A stretch of DNA of 64,000 nt from Fulvivirga ligni. GTDB lineage: Bacteria > Bacteroidota > Bacteroidia > Cytophagales > Cyclobacteriaceae. Position numbers and translations under genes: made by a program. The stretch lies in assembly GCF_021389935.1 (NCBI RefSeq), contig NZ_CP089979.1, positions 2,275,001 to 2,339,000 of the forward strand. The letters run 5' to 3'. Of this stretch, positions 44,836 to 54,664 are shown one piece after another; the stretch's first letter is position 1, and each line of letters starts with the position of its first letter. The notes below the pieces were generated by a model. That model did no database searches. It was given only the letters and a program-made list of their open reading frames with translations, and had not been told where the DNA came from.

Positions 44836-45393
44836 TTAGTTCCATTGCCATCCAATGATGTACCATTCGTCTGTAACATCCCGGAATGTATGAATAGTTT
44901 TGAAACCGATTTTCTCATGAGCTCGCATGGAACGAGGGTTGCTAGAAGAAACTTCGGTTAAAATAATATCATAGGCCCCAGAATACACTTCTTTGTGTTT
45001 GGTGTACATGGCTGAGACTAATCCCATGCCTCTAAAATCTTGAGCCACACAGATTTGTCCCATCACATAGTATTTGTACTGAGAGAGTTTAATGCCGTCT
45101 AAATCAATGGTGTCAAACGTGTCAAACATAGGAGTAAGCACTGGGATGAGCTTGCTAAATTCGGGAACCATTACCAAAGCGTAGGCCACCACTTTGCCAT
45201 CATATACAGCAATAATCTGTTTCGCCTTGGAGTTCATTTGTTTTAAATCCTCCAGGCTATGTTTTACTGTAACAAAGCCCTCTTTGTTTTTAATATCAGC
45301 AGAGATATTCTGCACATGATTATCTTGCTGAAGCTGAAGTATGCCTTCTAGGTCATTCTCAGATTCAGCTAATCTTACAACAGGTGTATTCAA
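44836..45393 (-). CDS. GNAT-family N-acetyltransferase
   Basis: A 185-residue cytoplasmic acetyltransferase. The acetyl-CoA loop region is ICVAQDFRGMGLVSAMYTKHKE, an RGxG-like A motif, and the later HEKIGFKTIHTF is the B motif. Substrate not predictable. It is separated from the DUF5694 gene by 64 bp. Confidence 0.88.
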   Translation of the reverse strand: MNTPVVRLAESENDLEGILQLQQDNHVQNISADIKNKEGFVTVKHSLEDLKQMNSKAKQIIAVYDGKVVAYALVMVPEFSKLIPVLTPMFDTFDTIDLDGIKLSQYKYYVMGQICVAQDFRGMGLVSAMYTKHKEVYSGAYDIILTEVSSSNPRSMRAHEKIGFKTIHTFRDVTDEWYIIGWQWN

Positions 45394-45457
45394 GGATCAT
45401 TAGTTTAGATTATGAAGTTAAACGATCCAAAATACATCAGGTTACTCCGCCTATAAT

Positions 45458-46324
45458 TTATTTTAAATACTTCAGCGGAGATACAATTTCATAATTCGGA
45501 TTTTCCTCAAATAAATCCTGAAGTACGCCAATGTGGGCCTGCCCGAACATGATGAGTAACCGTTTCTTACCTGTCTTGAGCTGTGTATTTAGAATGTTAG
45601 AATAGATCTTCAGGTTCCTATTGTAAAATAGTGTGATATATTCAGCTCCGATGTACTTGTTATCTATTTCGCCTATATCTATGGTGTTAAGACCATCACT
45701 AAACTCACCGTTCACAACATATGCTGGTAAGTTGAAAACGAGGTGATGCGTCATGTCAATCAGCTCAGGTTCATTCATGTATCTGATATAGTCGTAAATA
45801 GACATGCTGTCGTTCTGTACGCTTTGCTTTAATGGCCTGGCGGTGGCCTGCAGTTTCTTCAAACCATTCATAAATAACTCAAAGTTATCACCGCTTTTAA
45901 GGAGCGATTGTGAGGTGGAATTTTCATTATCAACCGCGTAGATGTGTTCCAAACCTAACATCTTTCCAAGGCGATAGCCAACTTGATAGCTTTCGCGGGC
46001 GCCGCTTTTATAATCTTTAAATTTTACATTTCCCTTTAAATATGCACTATAAAGGCTGTCCTCAAAACTCTGAAGTTTAGGGTCATCTTCTACACCAATA
46101 AAGTCAGGCTTATATTCGGCCAGGGCATTGGTCAGCTTGATAAGCTCCGCTTGCTTTTTGTCACTAAAGATATTGGATGTGGGGGATCCATTATACATTT
46201 GATTCAGGTGATCGAAACCAACGAACATGATCTGTATTTTTTCCTTCTCCTGAGCATGTAGTTTGCTACAAATGATAAAAAGAAGAAATAGGGTTATAGT
46301 TTTTGTTGGAATAGTTATTTTCAT
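45458..46324 (-). CDS. DUF5694-family exported protein (TraB/TIKI-like)
   Basis: A 288-residue protein with signal peptide about 1-24 (ends KLHAQ). Features FVGFDHLNQMYNG, FIGVEDDPK and the C-terminal LLIMFGQAHIGVLQ place it in DUF5694, related to the TIKI/TraB superfamily whose conserved Glu and His may bind metal. Protease activity of homologues elsewhere makes a hydrolase possible. It is 20 bp downstream of a lipoprotein gene and probably co-transcribed. Confidence 0.82.
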   Translation of the reverse strand: MKITIPTKTITLFLLFIICSKLHAQEKEKIQIMFVGFDHLNQMYNGSPTSNIFSDKKQAELIKLTNALAEYKPDFIGVEDDPKLQSFEDSLYSAYLKGNVKFKDYKSGARESYQVGYRLGKMLGLEHIYAVDNENSTSQSLLKSGDNFELFMNGLKKLQATARPLKQSVQNDSMSIYDYIRYMNEPELIDMTHHLVFNLPAYVVNGEFSDGLNTIDIGEIDNKYIGAEYITLFYNRNLKIYSNILNTQLKTGKKRLLIMFGQAHIGVLQDLFEENPNYEIVSPLKYLK

Positions 46325-46344
46325 TTAACAATAATACTCTTTTA

Positions 46345-46944
46345 TTATTCAGCTTTCAAACTTTCATATATAGGAACCAATCCTGCTGGAATATTTACGT
46401 CATCGTAGTAAATACATACACCTGCACAGTTTTCTTCCTGATCAAATTCAAAGGCTATTCCACTGCTAGCACCATAGAGGTTGTAGTCAGCACTCTTTTC
46501 CTGAAAGGTGCCAATCGGCTTGAGCTTAAACTCTGTTTCAATTTCTTGTTTGGTGGATCCTGTACCTAAATGTTTTTGAGTCAAATATTTGGGAGAAGTA
46601 GTTCTCATAATCTTGATTCTATCTATGTCTTCCACTCCCATTTGCCGAGTAGTATAAGCGCTTAAAATGTCTGTAGAGTCAATATTCCATGTTCTAACTG
46701 ATTTGCCCATGCCGGCATTGCTGTCATCTGGTTGGCCAAGTTTGTTCTGTATTTGCTCAATGCTGCCATTAAGTTGATAGTGTGCCAAAGATTTGCCGGG
46801 AATAATTAAATGAGAATTATCTATTGTATCAACTTCTGTCTCTTGTTTTTTAGCTGTAATAACCTGGTCTTTTTCTTTATTGGAATTGCCTTCACATGCC
46901 ATTAAGCCTAGGATAGAAAGCACTATAATTGTCTTTTTCATCAT
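46345..46944 (-). CDS. Hypothetical lipoprotein
   Basis: A 199-residue protein with lipidated Cys17 (LGLMAC) and a charged linker. The body has LIIPGKSLAHYQLNGSIEQIQNKLGQPDDS and later GTGSTKQEIETEFKL, a pattern of small repeated alpha/beta units where a gatekeeper sequence 'IPGKS' precedes a helix, somewhat like SmpA/OmlA-type lipoproteins. I do not recognise a named family. It likely shares an operon with the DUF5694 gene. Confidence 0.7.
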   Translation of the reverse strand: MMKKTIIVLSILGLMACEGNSNKEKDQVITAKKQETEVDTIDNSHLIIPGKSLAHYQLNGSIEQIQNKLGQPDDSNAGMGKSVRTWNIDSTDILSAYTTRQMGVEDIDRIKIMRTTSPKYLTQKHLGTGSTKQEIETEFKLKPIGTFQEKSADYNLYGASSGIAFEFDQEENCAGVCIYYDDVNIPAGLVPIYESLKAE

Positions 46945-47058
46945 CTTCTTTATTCAATAAGAAGGGCAGGAATAAATTGTTCATAGATATAAGGTGAAAG
47001 TGAAGTTGTTTATCCGCTCAAATATTTTTTTCTTTAGTGTCCCAAAAATGAATGGATC

Positions 47059-48108
47059 GTGAGTAGACTTAAGAAAGCCTTTATAAAATCAGAGTCAGGT
47101 ATTGATATTTTAAAGTTCAAAATCAAAGAAAAGCTGAACCTGGCTAGCCCGGTTTTTATTTATCCCTATCGGGGTTTTGGCACGCCTGAGCTGGTGCACC
47201 TGCACGGAAGAATTCTTGAAAAAGAGGCCATTATTCATGAGCCGTCAGATAGGCCAGATACTACCTGGACTAACTTGAAAAAGGTTTGGAAGCGATACGA
47301 AAGTGATGAAGTGCCTGGTGTAGAGGTGAAAGGTGTGCTTTATGGCGAGGAGGCCACGGCCGTAAGTGATGATGAAGGGTATTTCACTTTAAGGTTTGAG
47401 AAGCTAGACCCTGCCAAGCTCATCAATGGATGGCATACAGTAGATTTAGAAATTACTGATATGCCCTTTGATCTTGATTTCATAAAAACGGCAAGCGCAG
47501 AAGTGATCATTTCTGATGAACAAAAGACTTTTGGAATCATATCAGACATAGATGATACCATTATTCAAAGCGATATACTGAAGCCTTTGAAGATGATATC
47601 AAATGTGCTATTTAAGGATGCTAAAAAGAGGGTGCCTTTTGAGGGAGTGCAGGAATTGTACGTACGACTTTCTAAGAATTACCTCAATCCGCTGCTGTTT
47701 GTTACTGGCAGCTCGTATAATCTGTTTGATATGCTTACTGAATTTTGTGAGCACCATGGAATACCCAAAGCTCCGTTTATTATGAGGGATTTGGGTTTTG
47801 GGCCAGACCAGTGGCTCAAGCAGGATTCGCAAGAATATAAAAAGCAAAGTATTGAGCTGATTTTGAATATTTTCCCACACCTCAATTTTATTTTAATAGG
47901 TGATAGTGGTGAAAAAGATCCTGAGATTTATTTGGACATTCATCAATGCTATCCGGGTAGAGTAATGGCCATTTACATCCGTCATGTACATTCTGACTTA
48001 CGAAGAAATGAGATAGATGAGCGGGTGAAAGATTTAGATATCCCCTTCTTGCTTATGCAGGATTCACAGGAGGCCATTGATCATGCTGCTGAGAGAGGCT
48101 GGATTTAA
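47059..48108 (+). CDS. App1-family phosphatidate phosphatase-like protein (DUF2183)
   Basis: A 349-residue protein with a HAD-like catalytic motif Asp163-Ile-Asp165-Asp-Thr167 (ISDIDDTIIQSD). FVTGSSYNLFDML and ILIGDSGEKDPEIY follow, the signature of App1/DUF2183. An N-terminal domain of about 150 residues includes GTPELVHLHGRILE. Yeast App1 is a Mg2+-dependent phosphatidate phosphatase; bacterial function is untested. The start is GTG at 47059 because the upstream ATG at 47048 runs into a stop. It overlaps the convergent gene by 4 bp. Confidence 0.87.
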   Translation: MSRLKKAFIKSESGIDILKFKIKEKLNLASPVFIYPYRGFGTPELVHLHGRILEKEAIIHEPSDRPDTTWTNLKKVWKRYESDEVPGVEVKGVLYGEEATAVSDDEGYFTLRFEKLDPAKLINGWHTVDLEITDMPFDLDFIKTASAEVIISDEQKTFGIISDIDDTIIQSDILKPLKMISNVLFKDAKKRVPFEGVQELYVRLSKNYLNPLLFVTGSSYNLFDMLTEFCEHHGIPKAPFIMRDLGFGPDQWLKQDSQEYKKQSIELILNIFPHLNFILIGDSGEKDPEIYLDIHQCYPGRVMAIYIRHVHSDLRRNEIDERVKDLDIPFLLMQDSQEAIDHAAERGWI

Positions 48109-48584
48109 AAGTAATCTGCACTAAGCTTGAATCGCTTTCCTATCTTGTACTTCCTTTTTTTAAGATATTTTATGGCGAAGGCAGTTGAAATAAGTACTCC
48201 GGAAGCTATTAATACACCAGGATTCCAGGTGCCTTTCTGATCATTGATTACCGTTTCGTTGAACCGATCTAAGAAGGGGAGAAGCACCCCTGCAGTTAAT
48301 AACTTATAGTGAAAATTCTTATTGAAGGATTCTTGGGAGTAAATCACTTCGATCTCACTCACATCAACCTTTGCTTGCTCAACAACTATCTCATTTGACT
48401 CTGCCTTTACAGCGTTTAATTTGCCAGTATAAATATCTTTATCGCCTTTCAGTTTAAATGCAATGACATCATCTATAAAAAACTCTTCTTTCACCTTATT
48501 CGACTGCTTTCTTACGGTAAGGTGAGATTGGCTGAAGGCTGAAAACTGAATAAGTAATAGTAAGGTTAGGGCAAGAGGTTTCAA
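48105..48584 (-). CDS. Hypothetical exported protein
   Basis: A 159-residue protein with signal peptide about 1-18 (ends AFSQS). VKEEFFIDDVIAFKLKGDKDIYTGKLNAVKAESNEIVVE reads as a beta-rich domain that may be SH3-like, followed by one or two hydrophobic segments (LLTAGVLLPFL, GVLIASGVLISTAFAI). It is convergent with the App1-like gene. No named family recognised. Confidence 0.7.
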   Translation of the reverse strand: MKPLALTLLLLIQFSAFSQSHLTVRKQSNKVKEEFFIDDVIAFKLKGDKDIYTGKLNAVKAESNEIVVEQAKVDVSEIEVIYSQESFNKNFHYKLLTAGVLLPFLDRFNETVINDQKGTWNPGVLIASGVLISTAFAIKYLKKRKYKIGKRFKLSADYF

Positions 48585-48649
48585 TTTTATTATAAGTAGG
48601 TAGTTTAGACCTCAACGTAATGCATTTAATTATATTATTTATGTATTTG

Positions 48650-49156
48650 TTAATATTGAATTTCCCACTTTTGAAAATTCTCGCTTAGTAGTGTGGAGAA
48701 CTTACGTTTTGATTCGTGTAGTTTTTGAAAAAAGAGAGCATAAGGGATGAGAAGCATGAATAACCATATATACGAAGATGCCGAAGAATTGCCGTTGACA
48801 AGCATAAAATACACAGAAATTATAATGACCGTTATTAAAAACACTCTAAGTATCAAGAGCATAAAAGCTAATGCCATAGGAAATGTATATTCAATTTTTG
48901 CTACAGTAGATTCCTGGTTTTCTTCTATCCTAATCTTGAATTTGATATTGTCTCTACGTTTAATGAAAAATGAATTATTGACCCGTTTTAATATTATTTC
49001 ATTGTCTGTTGTAGAGCCTTCATAATAATTATCATATGCGATTGTCTTAATTCTTTCGATAAGAGAATGCTTGGTCATAAAGAATTTAATTTCCTGATTA
49101 ATCTTGAGGGTGATAAAAGATTTTAAAAATTGTCTTAGTTCTGTCAATGATTCCAC
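48650..49156 (-). CDS. Hypothetical membrane protein
   Basis: A 168-residue protein with a soluble N-terminal half and two transmembrane helices (about 92-118 and 128-145) at the C-terminal side. A later start at Met27 (TKHSLIERIKTIAY) is possible. It overlaps the next upstream gene by 13 bp, so the two are probably co-translated. No family recognised. Confidence 0.6.
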   Translation of the reverse strand: MESLTELRQFLKSFITLKINQEIKFFMTKHSLIERIKTIAYDNYYEGSTTDNEIILKRVNNSFFIKRRDNIKFKIRIEENQESTVAKIEYTFPMALAFMLLILRVFLITVIIISVYFMLVNGNSSASSYIWLFMLLIPYALFFQKLHESKRKFSTLLSENFQKWEIQY

Positions 49157-49326
49157 GATTTAATAAAAAATGAGGCAATAATAATTAAAATGATTGGAAG
49201 AAGAGTTGTGATAATTATGCCTGTGATCCAATTCTTATCCATATAATGAGTGACTTTTCTATTGTTAGAAATAAGAAGAGCATTACAGATTGCGCCTAGA
49301 TTTAACAACCATTTAGGTTTTCTCAT
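49144..49326 (-). CDS. Small membrane protein (60 residues)
   Basis: A short ORF with a hydrophobic C-terminal segment (ITGIIITTLLPIILIIIASFF) and basic N-terminus. It overlaps the following gene by 13 bp on the same strand, which favours a real two-gene unit. No homologue recognised. Confidence 0.45.
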   Translation of the reverse strand: MRKPKWLLNLGAICNALLISNNRKVTHYMDKNWITGIIITTLLPIILIIIASFFIKSWNH

Positions 49327-49394
49327 TTGGATTATTTGTAAACTGAGAGCTAAAGTTATTGTTAATTAAGTGATTGTCAAAAGCTGATATAACT

Positions 49395-49874
49395 ATGGAA
49401 TCCGATAAGCCAATAATAACCCAACTCATAAAACTCCTAACAGAAGGAAACGCCCACGCTACTTTCGAGCAAGCCGTAGCTGATTTGCCAGAAGAATACA
49501 GAGGTAAAAGACCAGATGGACTGCCTTATAGTGTATGGGAGTTGGTGGAGCATATTCGCATAGCCCAGTACGATATACTGGATTTTTCAATCAATCCTAA
49601 TTATAAAGAAATGGTCTGGCCTGATGATTACTGGCCTGAAAATCAGGCTCTAATAGATGACGCAGCCTGGCACTCATCCATCAAACAGATTCAAGAAGAT
49701 AAAAAGAAATTCATAGCAGTAATATCCGATCCAAACGCAGATTTATATACGCCCTTCAAGCACGGCACCGGCCAAAATCTACTGCGAGAAGCCCTACTCA
49801 TCGCTGACCATAACAGCTACCATGTAGGCCAGATCGTTCTTATAAGGAGGCTCCTAGGGCAGTGGGGTGAATAG
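49395..49874 (+). CDS. DinB-family protein
   Basis: A 159-residue four-helix protein of the DinB/YfiT fold. Metal-binding histidines are visible as VEHI, and DHNSYHVGQ near the C-terminus. WELVEHIRIAQYDILDF is typical. Such proteins include metal-dependent thiol or bacillithiol transferases; the precise role is unknown. ATG 49395 is preferred over TTG 49374, which adds seven residues. Confidence 0.85.
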   Translation: MESDKPIITQLIKLLTEGNAHATFEQAVADLPEEYRGKRPDGLPYSVWELVEHIRIAQYDILDFSINPNYKEMVWPDDYWPENQALIDDAAWHSSIKQIQEDKKKFIAVISDPNADLYTPFKHGTGQNLLREALLIADHNSYHVGQIVLIRRLLGQWGE

Positions 49875-50097
49875 TATATAGATTTTAGTATTGAGTATTT
49901 AGTATATAGACTTTTAGTGTTGAGTAATTAGTATCTAGATTTTATTAGGGAGTATTGGCAAAGAGTAAAATATTCTAATAATAACCGATAACCCAATAAC
50001 TAATAACTTAATAACCCAGTAACCAATAACTTATTAACCCAATAACCAATAACTCAATAACCCAGTAACCAATAACCAATAACTGAACAACCACCCC
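49875..50097. repeat. Composite short-period repeat block A
   Basis: The left part (about 49877-49960) is an array of 7-nt units like AGTATTG/AGTATTT/AGTATAT. The right part (about 49975-50095) is an array of AATAACC/CCAATAA units. The reverse complement of the right part (GTTATTG-type units) resembles the left part, so the block is a rough long inverted repeat. It fills the whole space to the SDR stop codon. Confidence 0.85.
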
Positions 50098-50886
50098 CTA
50101 CCTAACTCTAACCCCCCTAACCATCCTAGCAAAATACCCCGGCAGAAACCTCTTCAAATAAACCCCAAACCTCTCCTTTCCACCAATATAAACCTCGAGT
50201 TTTTCCTTTTCAATGGCCTTTGTTATTTGTCTGGCACATTCTTCAGGGGACATGCCATTGGCTTGAGCTTCATCCATCTGGTTGAGTTTGTCACCTTTTT
50301 CCGTCAAGGCATTTATGGAGACATTGGTATGAATGAAACCTGGGCAAATTATGCTGACTTTGATATTGTCATTAAAGACCTCTGCCCTTAAAGAATCGAA
50401 AAAGCCATGAAGAGCGTGCTTGGCCGCAGAATACCCAGATCGGTAGGGAGTGCCGAATTTCCCGACCAGGCTAGTAATGACAACGAAATGACCGTTTTTA
50501 CGCTCTGCAAAATGAGGGAGCAGATATTTGGTGATGGCAATTGTACCAAAATAATTCACCTCCATCAGCTTTCGATAAACCGATAGATCAGTGTCTTTAG
50601 TTAGTGAACGTTGACTGATACCGCCATTATTGATGAGTATATCTATATGCCCGAAAAGCTGAATGGCCTGCTGTGTGGCTGTCTGCAGGCTATTCGCTTG
50701 AGCGAGATCCAGAGGCAGGATTTTAATGTTTTCAGGTGAACCTTCGCACTGACTTTTCACCCTCTCCAGTTCGTCAACTCTCCGTGATGATAAAATCAAT
50801 TGAGCCCCTTGCGCAGATAAATGATAAGCAAGCGCCTCGCCAATACCCGAAGAAGCCCCCGTAAGCCAGATAGTTTTGTTAGTCAT
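50098..50886 (-). CDS. Short-chain dehydrogenase/reductase
   Basis: A 262-residue classical SDR. NAD(P)-binding TGASSGIG near residue 10; NNGG at the beta-4 position. The catalytic Ser is in VVITSLVGK and Tyr-x-x-x-Lys in GYSAAKHALHG. ICPGFIHTNVS follows. The C-terminal GGKERFGVYLKRFLPGYFARMVR suggests peripheral membrane association as in DHRS7-like enzymes. Substrate unknown. It is bounded by repeat blocks A and B. Confidence 0.92.
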   Translation of the reverse strand: MTNKTIWLTGASSGIGEALAYHLSAQGAQLILSSRRVDELERVKSQCEGSPENIKILPLDLAQANSLQTATQQAIQLFGHIDILINNGGISQRSLTKDTDLSVYRKLMEVNYFGTIAITKYLLPHFAERKNGHFVVITSLVGKFGTPYRSGYSAAKHALHGFFDSLRAEVFNDNIKVSIICPGFIHTNVSINALTEKGDKLNQMDEAQANGMSPEECARQITKAIEKEKLEVYIGGKERFGVYLKRFLPGYFARMVRGVRVR

Positions 50887-51019
50887 TGGTCAATAGTAAA
50901 TAGTAATTAGTACTGAGATTTTAGTATTGAGATTTGAGATAAGTTAAAAACTCAACAACAAATAACCAATAACTCAATAGCCTAATAACTCAATAACCAA
51001 TAACTCATTAACCAATAAC
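50887..51019. repeat. Composite short-period repeat block B
   Basis: Same organisation as block A but shorter: AGTAAATAGTAATTAGTACTGAG-like units at the left (about 50890-50945) and AACCAATAACTC units at the right. The right part continues into the last codons of the DHFR gene, giving its final Val-Ile-Gly and stop. Confidence 0.82.
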
Positions 51020-51514
51020 ACTCACATAAGTCACAAAATCAAAAGCAAACTCATGCCTTTCATCTTTGCTGTGCGGTATTCTTTCTGCCTCTTTCCATTC
51101 TGATTTGTCGAACTCGGGGAAGAAAGCATCGCCATCGAAAGTGGCGTGTATTTCGGTGAGATACATGGTGTCTGCGTATTTAAGGCCTAATTCATAGATT
51201 TGTCCACCGCCGATGATAAATACCTCTGGCTCACCATTTTTCCTGGCTATTTCCAGCGCATCTTCCAGAGAATGAACTACCTCAACACCATCTGCCGACC
51301 AGTCATCTTTTCTGGTCATCACTATGTTAGTTCTGTTAGGCAGAGGACGATATTTTTCAGGAATAGAATCGTAGTTTTTTCGGCCCATGATTACATGATG
51401 TCCTGATGTTTTTGTCATGAAAAACTTCATATCATCCGGTAGGTTCCAAACCAGATCATTGTCCTTACCTATTACATAATTTTCGGCAATAGCCGCTATC
51501 ATCGATATTTTCAT
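51008..51514 (-). CDS. folA: Dihydrofolate reductase
   Basis: A 168-residue enzyme reducing dihydrofolate with NADPH. Features IAAIAENYVIGKDNDLVWNLPDDMKFF, GHHVIMGRKNYDSIP, NIVMTRKDDW, VFIIGGGQIYEL and the active-site Asp in LPDDM identify it. Its last residues (SVIG, stop) are read from repeat block B. The tail is the length expected within one to three residues. Confidence 0.95.
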   Translation of the reverse strand: MKISMIAAIAENYVIGKDNDLVWNLPDDMKFFMTKTSGHHVIMGRKNYDSIPEKYRPLPNRTNIVMTRKDDWSADGVEVVHSLEDALEIARKNGEPEVFIIGGGQIYELGLKYADTMYLTEIHATFDGDAFFPEFDKSEWKEAERIPHSKDERHEFAFDFVTYVSVIG

Positions 51515-51739
51515 CTCTTAGTAAATAGTGGTTAGTAGTAAGTGTTGAGTATATAGACTTGAGTATTGAGAAATTGATTCAGTTACATAAATAATGAAAT
51601 GTAAAGATAATATGTTTACCCCACAGCCAAAATAACCAATAACCCAATAACCAATAACCAATAACCAATAAATAACCCAATAACCAATAACCCAATAACC
51701 AATAACCCAATAACCAATAACTAATAACTTAATCACCAA
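51515..51739. repeat. Composite short-period repeat block C
   Basis: The left part (51515-51575) holds AGTAAATAGTGGTTAGTAGT-like units and the right part (about 51630-51735) is a nearly pure array of AATAACC and AATAACCC units. A middle piece (51576-51630) is not repetitive. It separates DHFR from Fmt. Translated backward, the right part yields VIGYW repeats, which is not a gene. Confidence 0.88.
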
Positions 51740-52666
51740 TCACAATTGATTCCCCCTCAAAAATTCATCAATCGTCATTCTTCTTTTTCCCTGTAACTGA
51801 AGCTCTTTCACATCAATGGCGCCATCTGCGGTGCGGAAGTGTAGGTAGTTTTTATTGTCAGTATCGTACTGTCCGGGAGCTAAGCTTTTGAGTTTTTCGT
51901 TTAACTCAAGTTTCTCAATAATGTAAAGCTTTAAGTTTTTATCCAGAATTTCTGTCCAGGCAGCAGGGTAGGGGGAAAGGCCTCTGATATGATTGTATAC
52001 CTCTTCGGTTGACTTGCTCCAGTTGATCTCGCAGGTTTCTCTAAAGATTTTCGGGGCTGATTTCAATTCCTGATTCTCATCCTGATCGATCTGAGGATAG
52101 TCTTCTTCCTGAATTGCCTGTACGGTTTTTAGCACCAACTTAGAGCCTAAGGTCATTAATCTGCCATATAGATCCCCCACAGTGTCATCTTCTTTAATGA
52201 CTTCTTTTTCCTGGAAAATGATCTTTCCGGTATCAATCTCATGCTGAAGGAAGAATGTGCTCACGCCCGTTTCCTTTTCTCCGTTCATAATGGCCCAGTT
52301 AATGGGCGCGGCACCACGGTACTGAGGTAATAATGAGGCGTGTAGATTAAAAGTGCCGATTTCAGGCATATCCCACACCATTTCAGGAAGCATTCTAAAA
52401 GCCACTACTATCTGCAGGTTGGCATCGTAGCTTTTTAGCTCTTCAATAAAAGCAGGATCTTTCAAGTTAGTAGGTTGCAACACAGGAATGTTATGCGCTA
52501 CTGCACAGTCTTTCACAGGTGAAGTAGCCACTTTCTGCCCACGACCTTTTGGCTTGTCTGGAGCCGTGATCACAGCCACTACGTTAAATTTATTCTCAAT
52601 CAGAATTTCTAATGATGGCACAGCAAATTCTGGTGTGCCCATATATATAATTCGTAAGTCTTTCAT
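51740..52666 (-). CDS. fmt: Methionyl-tRNA formyltransferase
   Basis: A 308-residue enzyme formylating initiator Met-tRNA. The N-terminal formyltransferase domain has YMGTPEFAVPSLEILIE, VKDCAV, catalytic residues in FNLHASLLPQYRGAAPINWAI (including Asn and His) and TGVSTFFLQHEIDTGKI. The C-terminal OB-like domain has LSPYPAAWTEI and GKRRMTIDEFLRG. A standard length. It is divergent from the ABC-F gene across 281 bp. Confidence 0.96.
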   Translation of the reverse strand: MKDLRIIYMGTPEFAVPSLEILIENKFNVVAVITAPDKPKGRGQKVATSPVKDCAVAHNIPVLQPTNLKDPAFIEELKSYDANLQIVVAFRMLPEMVWDMPEIGTFNLHASLLPQYRGAAPINWAIMNGEKETGVSTFFLQHEIDTGKIIFQEKEVIKEDDTVGDLYGRLMTLGSKLVLKTVQAIQEEDYPQIDQDENQELKSAPKIFRETCEINWSKSTEEVYNHIRGLSPYPAAWTEILDKNLKLYIIEKLELNEKLKSLAPGQYDTDNKNYLHFRTADGAIDVKELQLQGKRRMTIDEFLRGNQL

Positions 52667-52710
52667 CCTGTGTTAGTTATATTTATCTATTTATGGGCTT
52701 TTGGTATGAT

Positions 52711-52738
52711 GTCTAGTCTTCGAGTGCCTCAGACTGAT
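52711..52738. repeat. Single copy of the 28-nt repeat arm
   Basis: GTCTAGTCTTCGAGTGCCTC continues to 52738 and matches the arm consensus found in the array at 1546-2253. It stands alone in the gap between fmt and the ABC-F gene, showing that the element is dispersed. Confidence 0.8.
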
Positions 52739-52926
52739 ATCTATGGTAAGTTCGTTTTTCAGCCCAGCCTCATATGCGTGTCTCCACAAACATGTTACAG
52801 CTATAAACCCATTAATTTCCTGCAAAGATTTCCTCTTATCGTGGTCTTTCCAATAAAAATCCATGAATCCTTTGCTATTATTAGCACATGCTACCAATTA
52901 AATCATTTTCTTTGCACTTTATTTGA

Positions 52927-54567
<1,641 letters not shown>

Positions 54568-54589
54568 GCATTAAGTAAATAATTTGGAA

Positions 54590-54613
54590 AGGCCTCGGAA
54601 GAGGCCTTTTTTG
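54590..54613 (+). terminator. Intrinsic terminator
   Basis: AGGCCTC (54590-54596), loop GGAA and GAGGCCT (54601-54607) are followed by TTTTTT. It terminates the ABC-F gene. Confidence 0.95.
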
Positions 54614-54664
54614 TTTGGAATTGTAACAAGGAATTTAATATTTAAAATAGAAACAGTATAATAT

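Noticed and set aside
51518-51739. A 73-codon reverse-strand ORF made of VIGYW repeats
   Set aside because: It is the translation of the AATAACC array in block C. The composition is purely repeat-driven and no start context or homology supports a gene.
49875-51739. Possible CRISPR or minisatellite within a gene
   Set aside because: The period is about 7 bp, blocks lie between genes, and there are no spacers.
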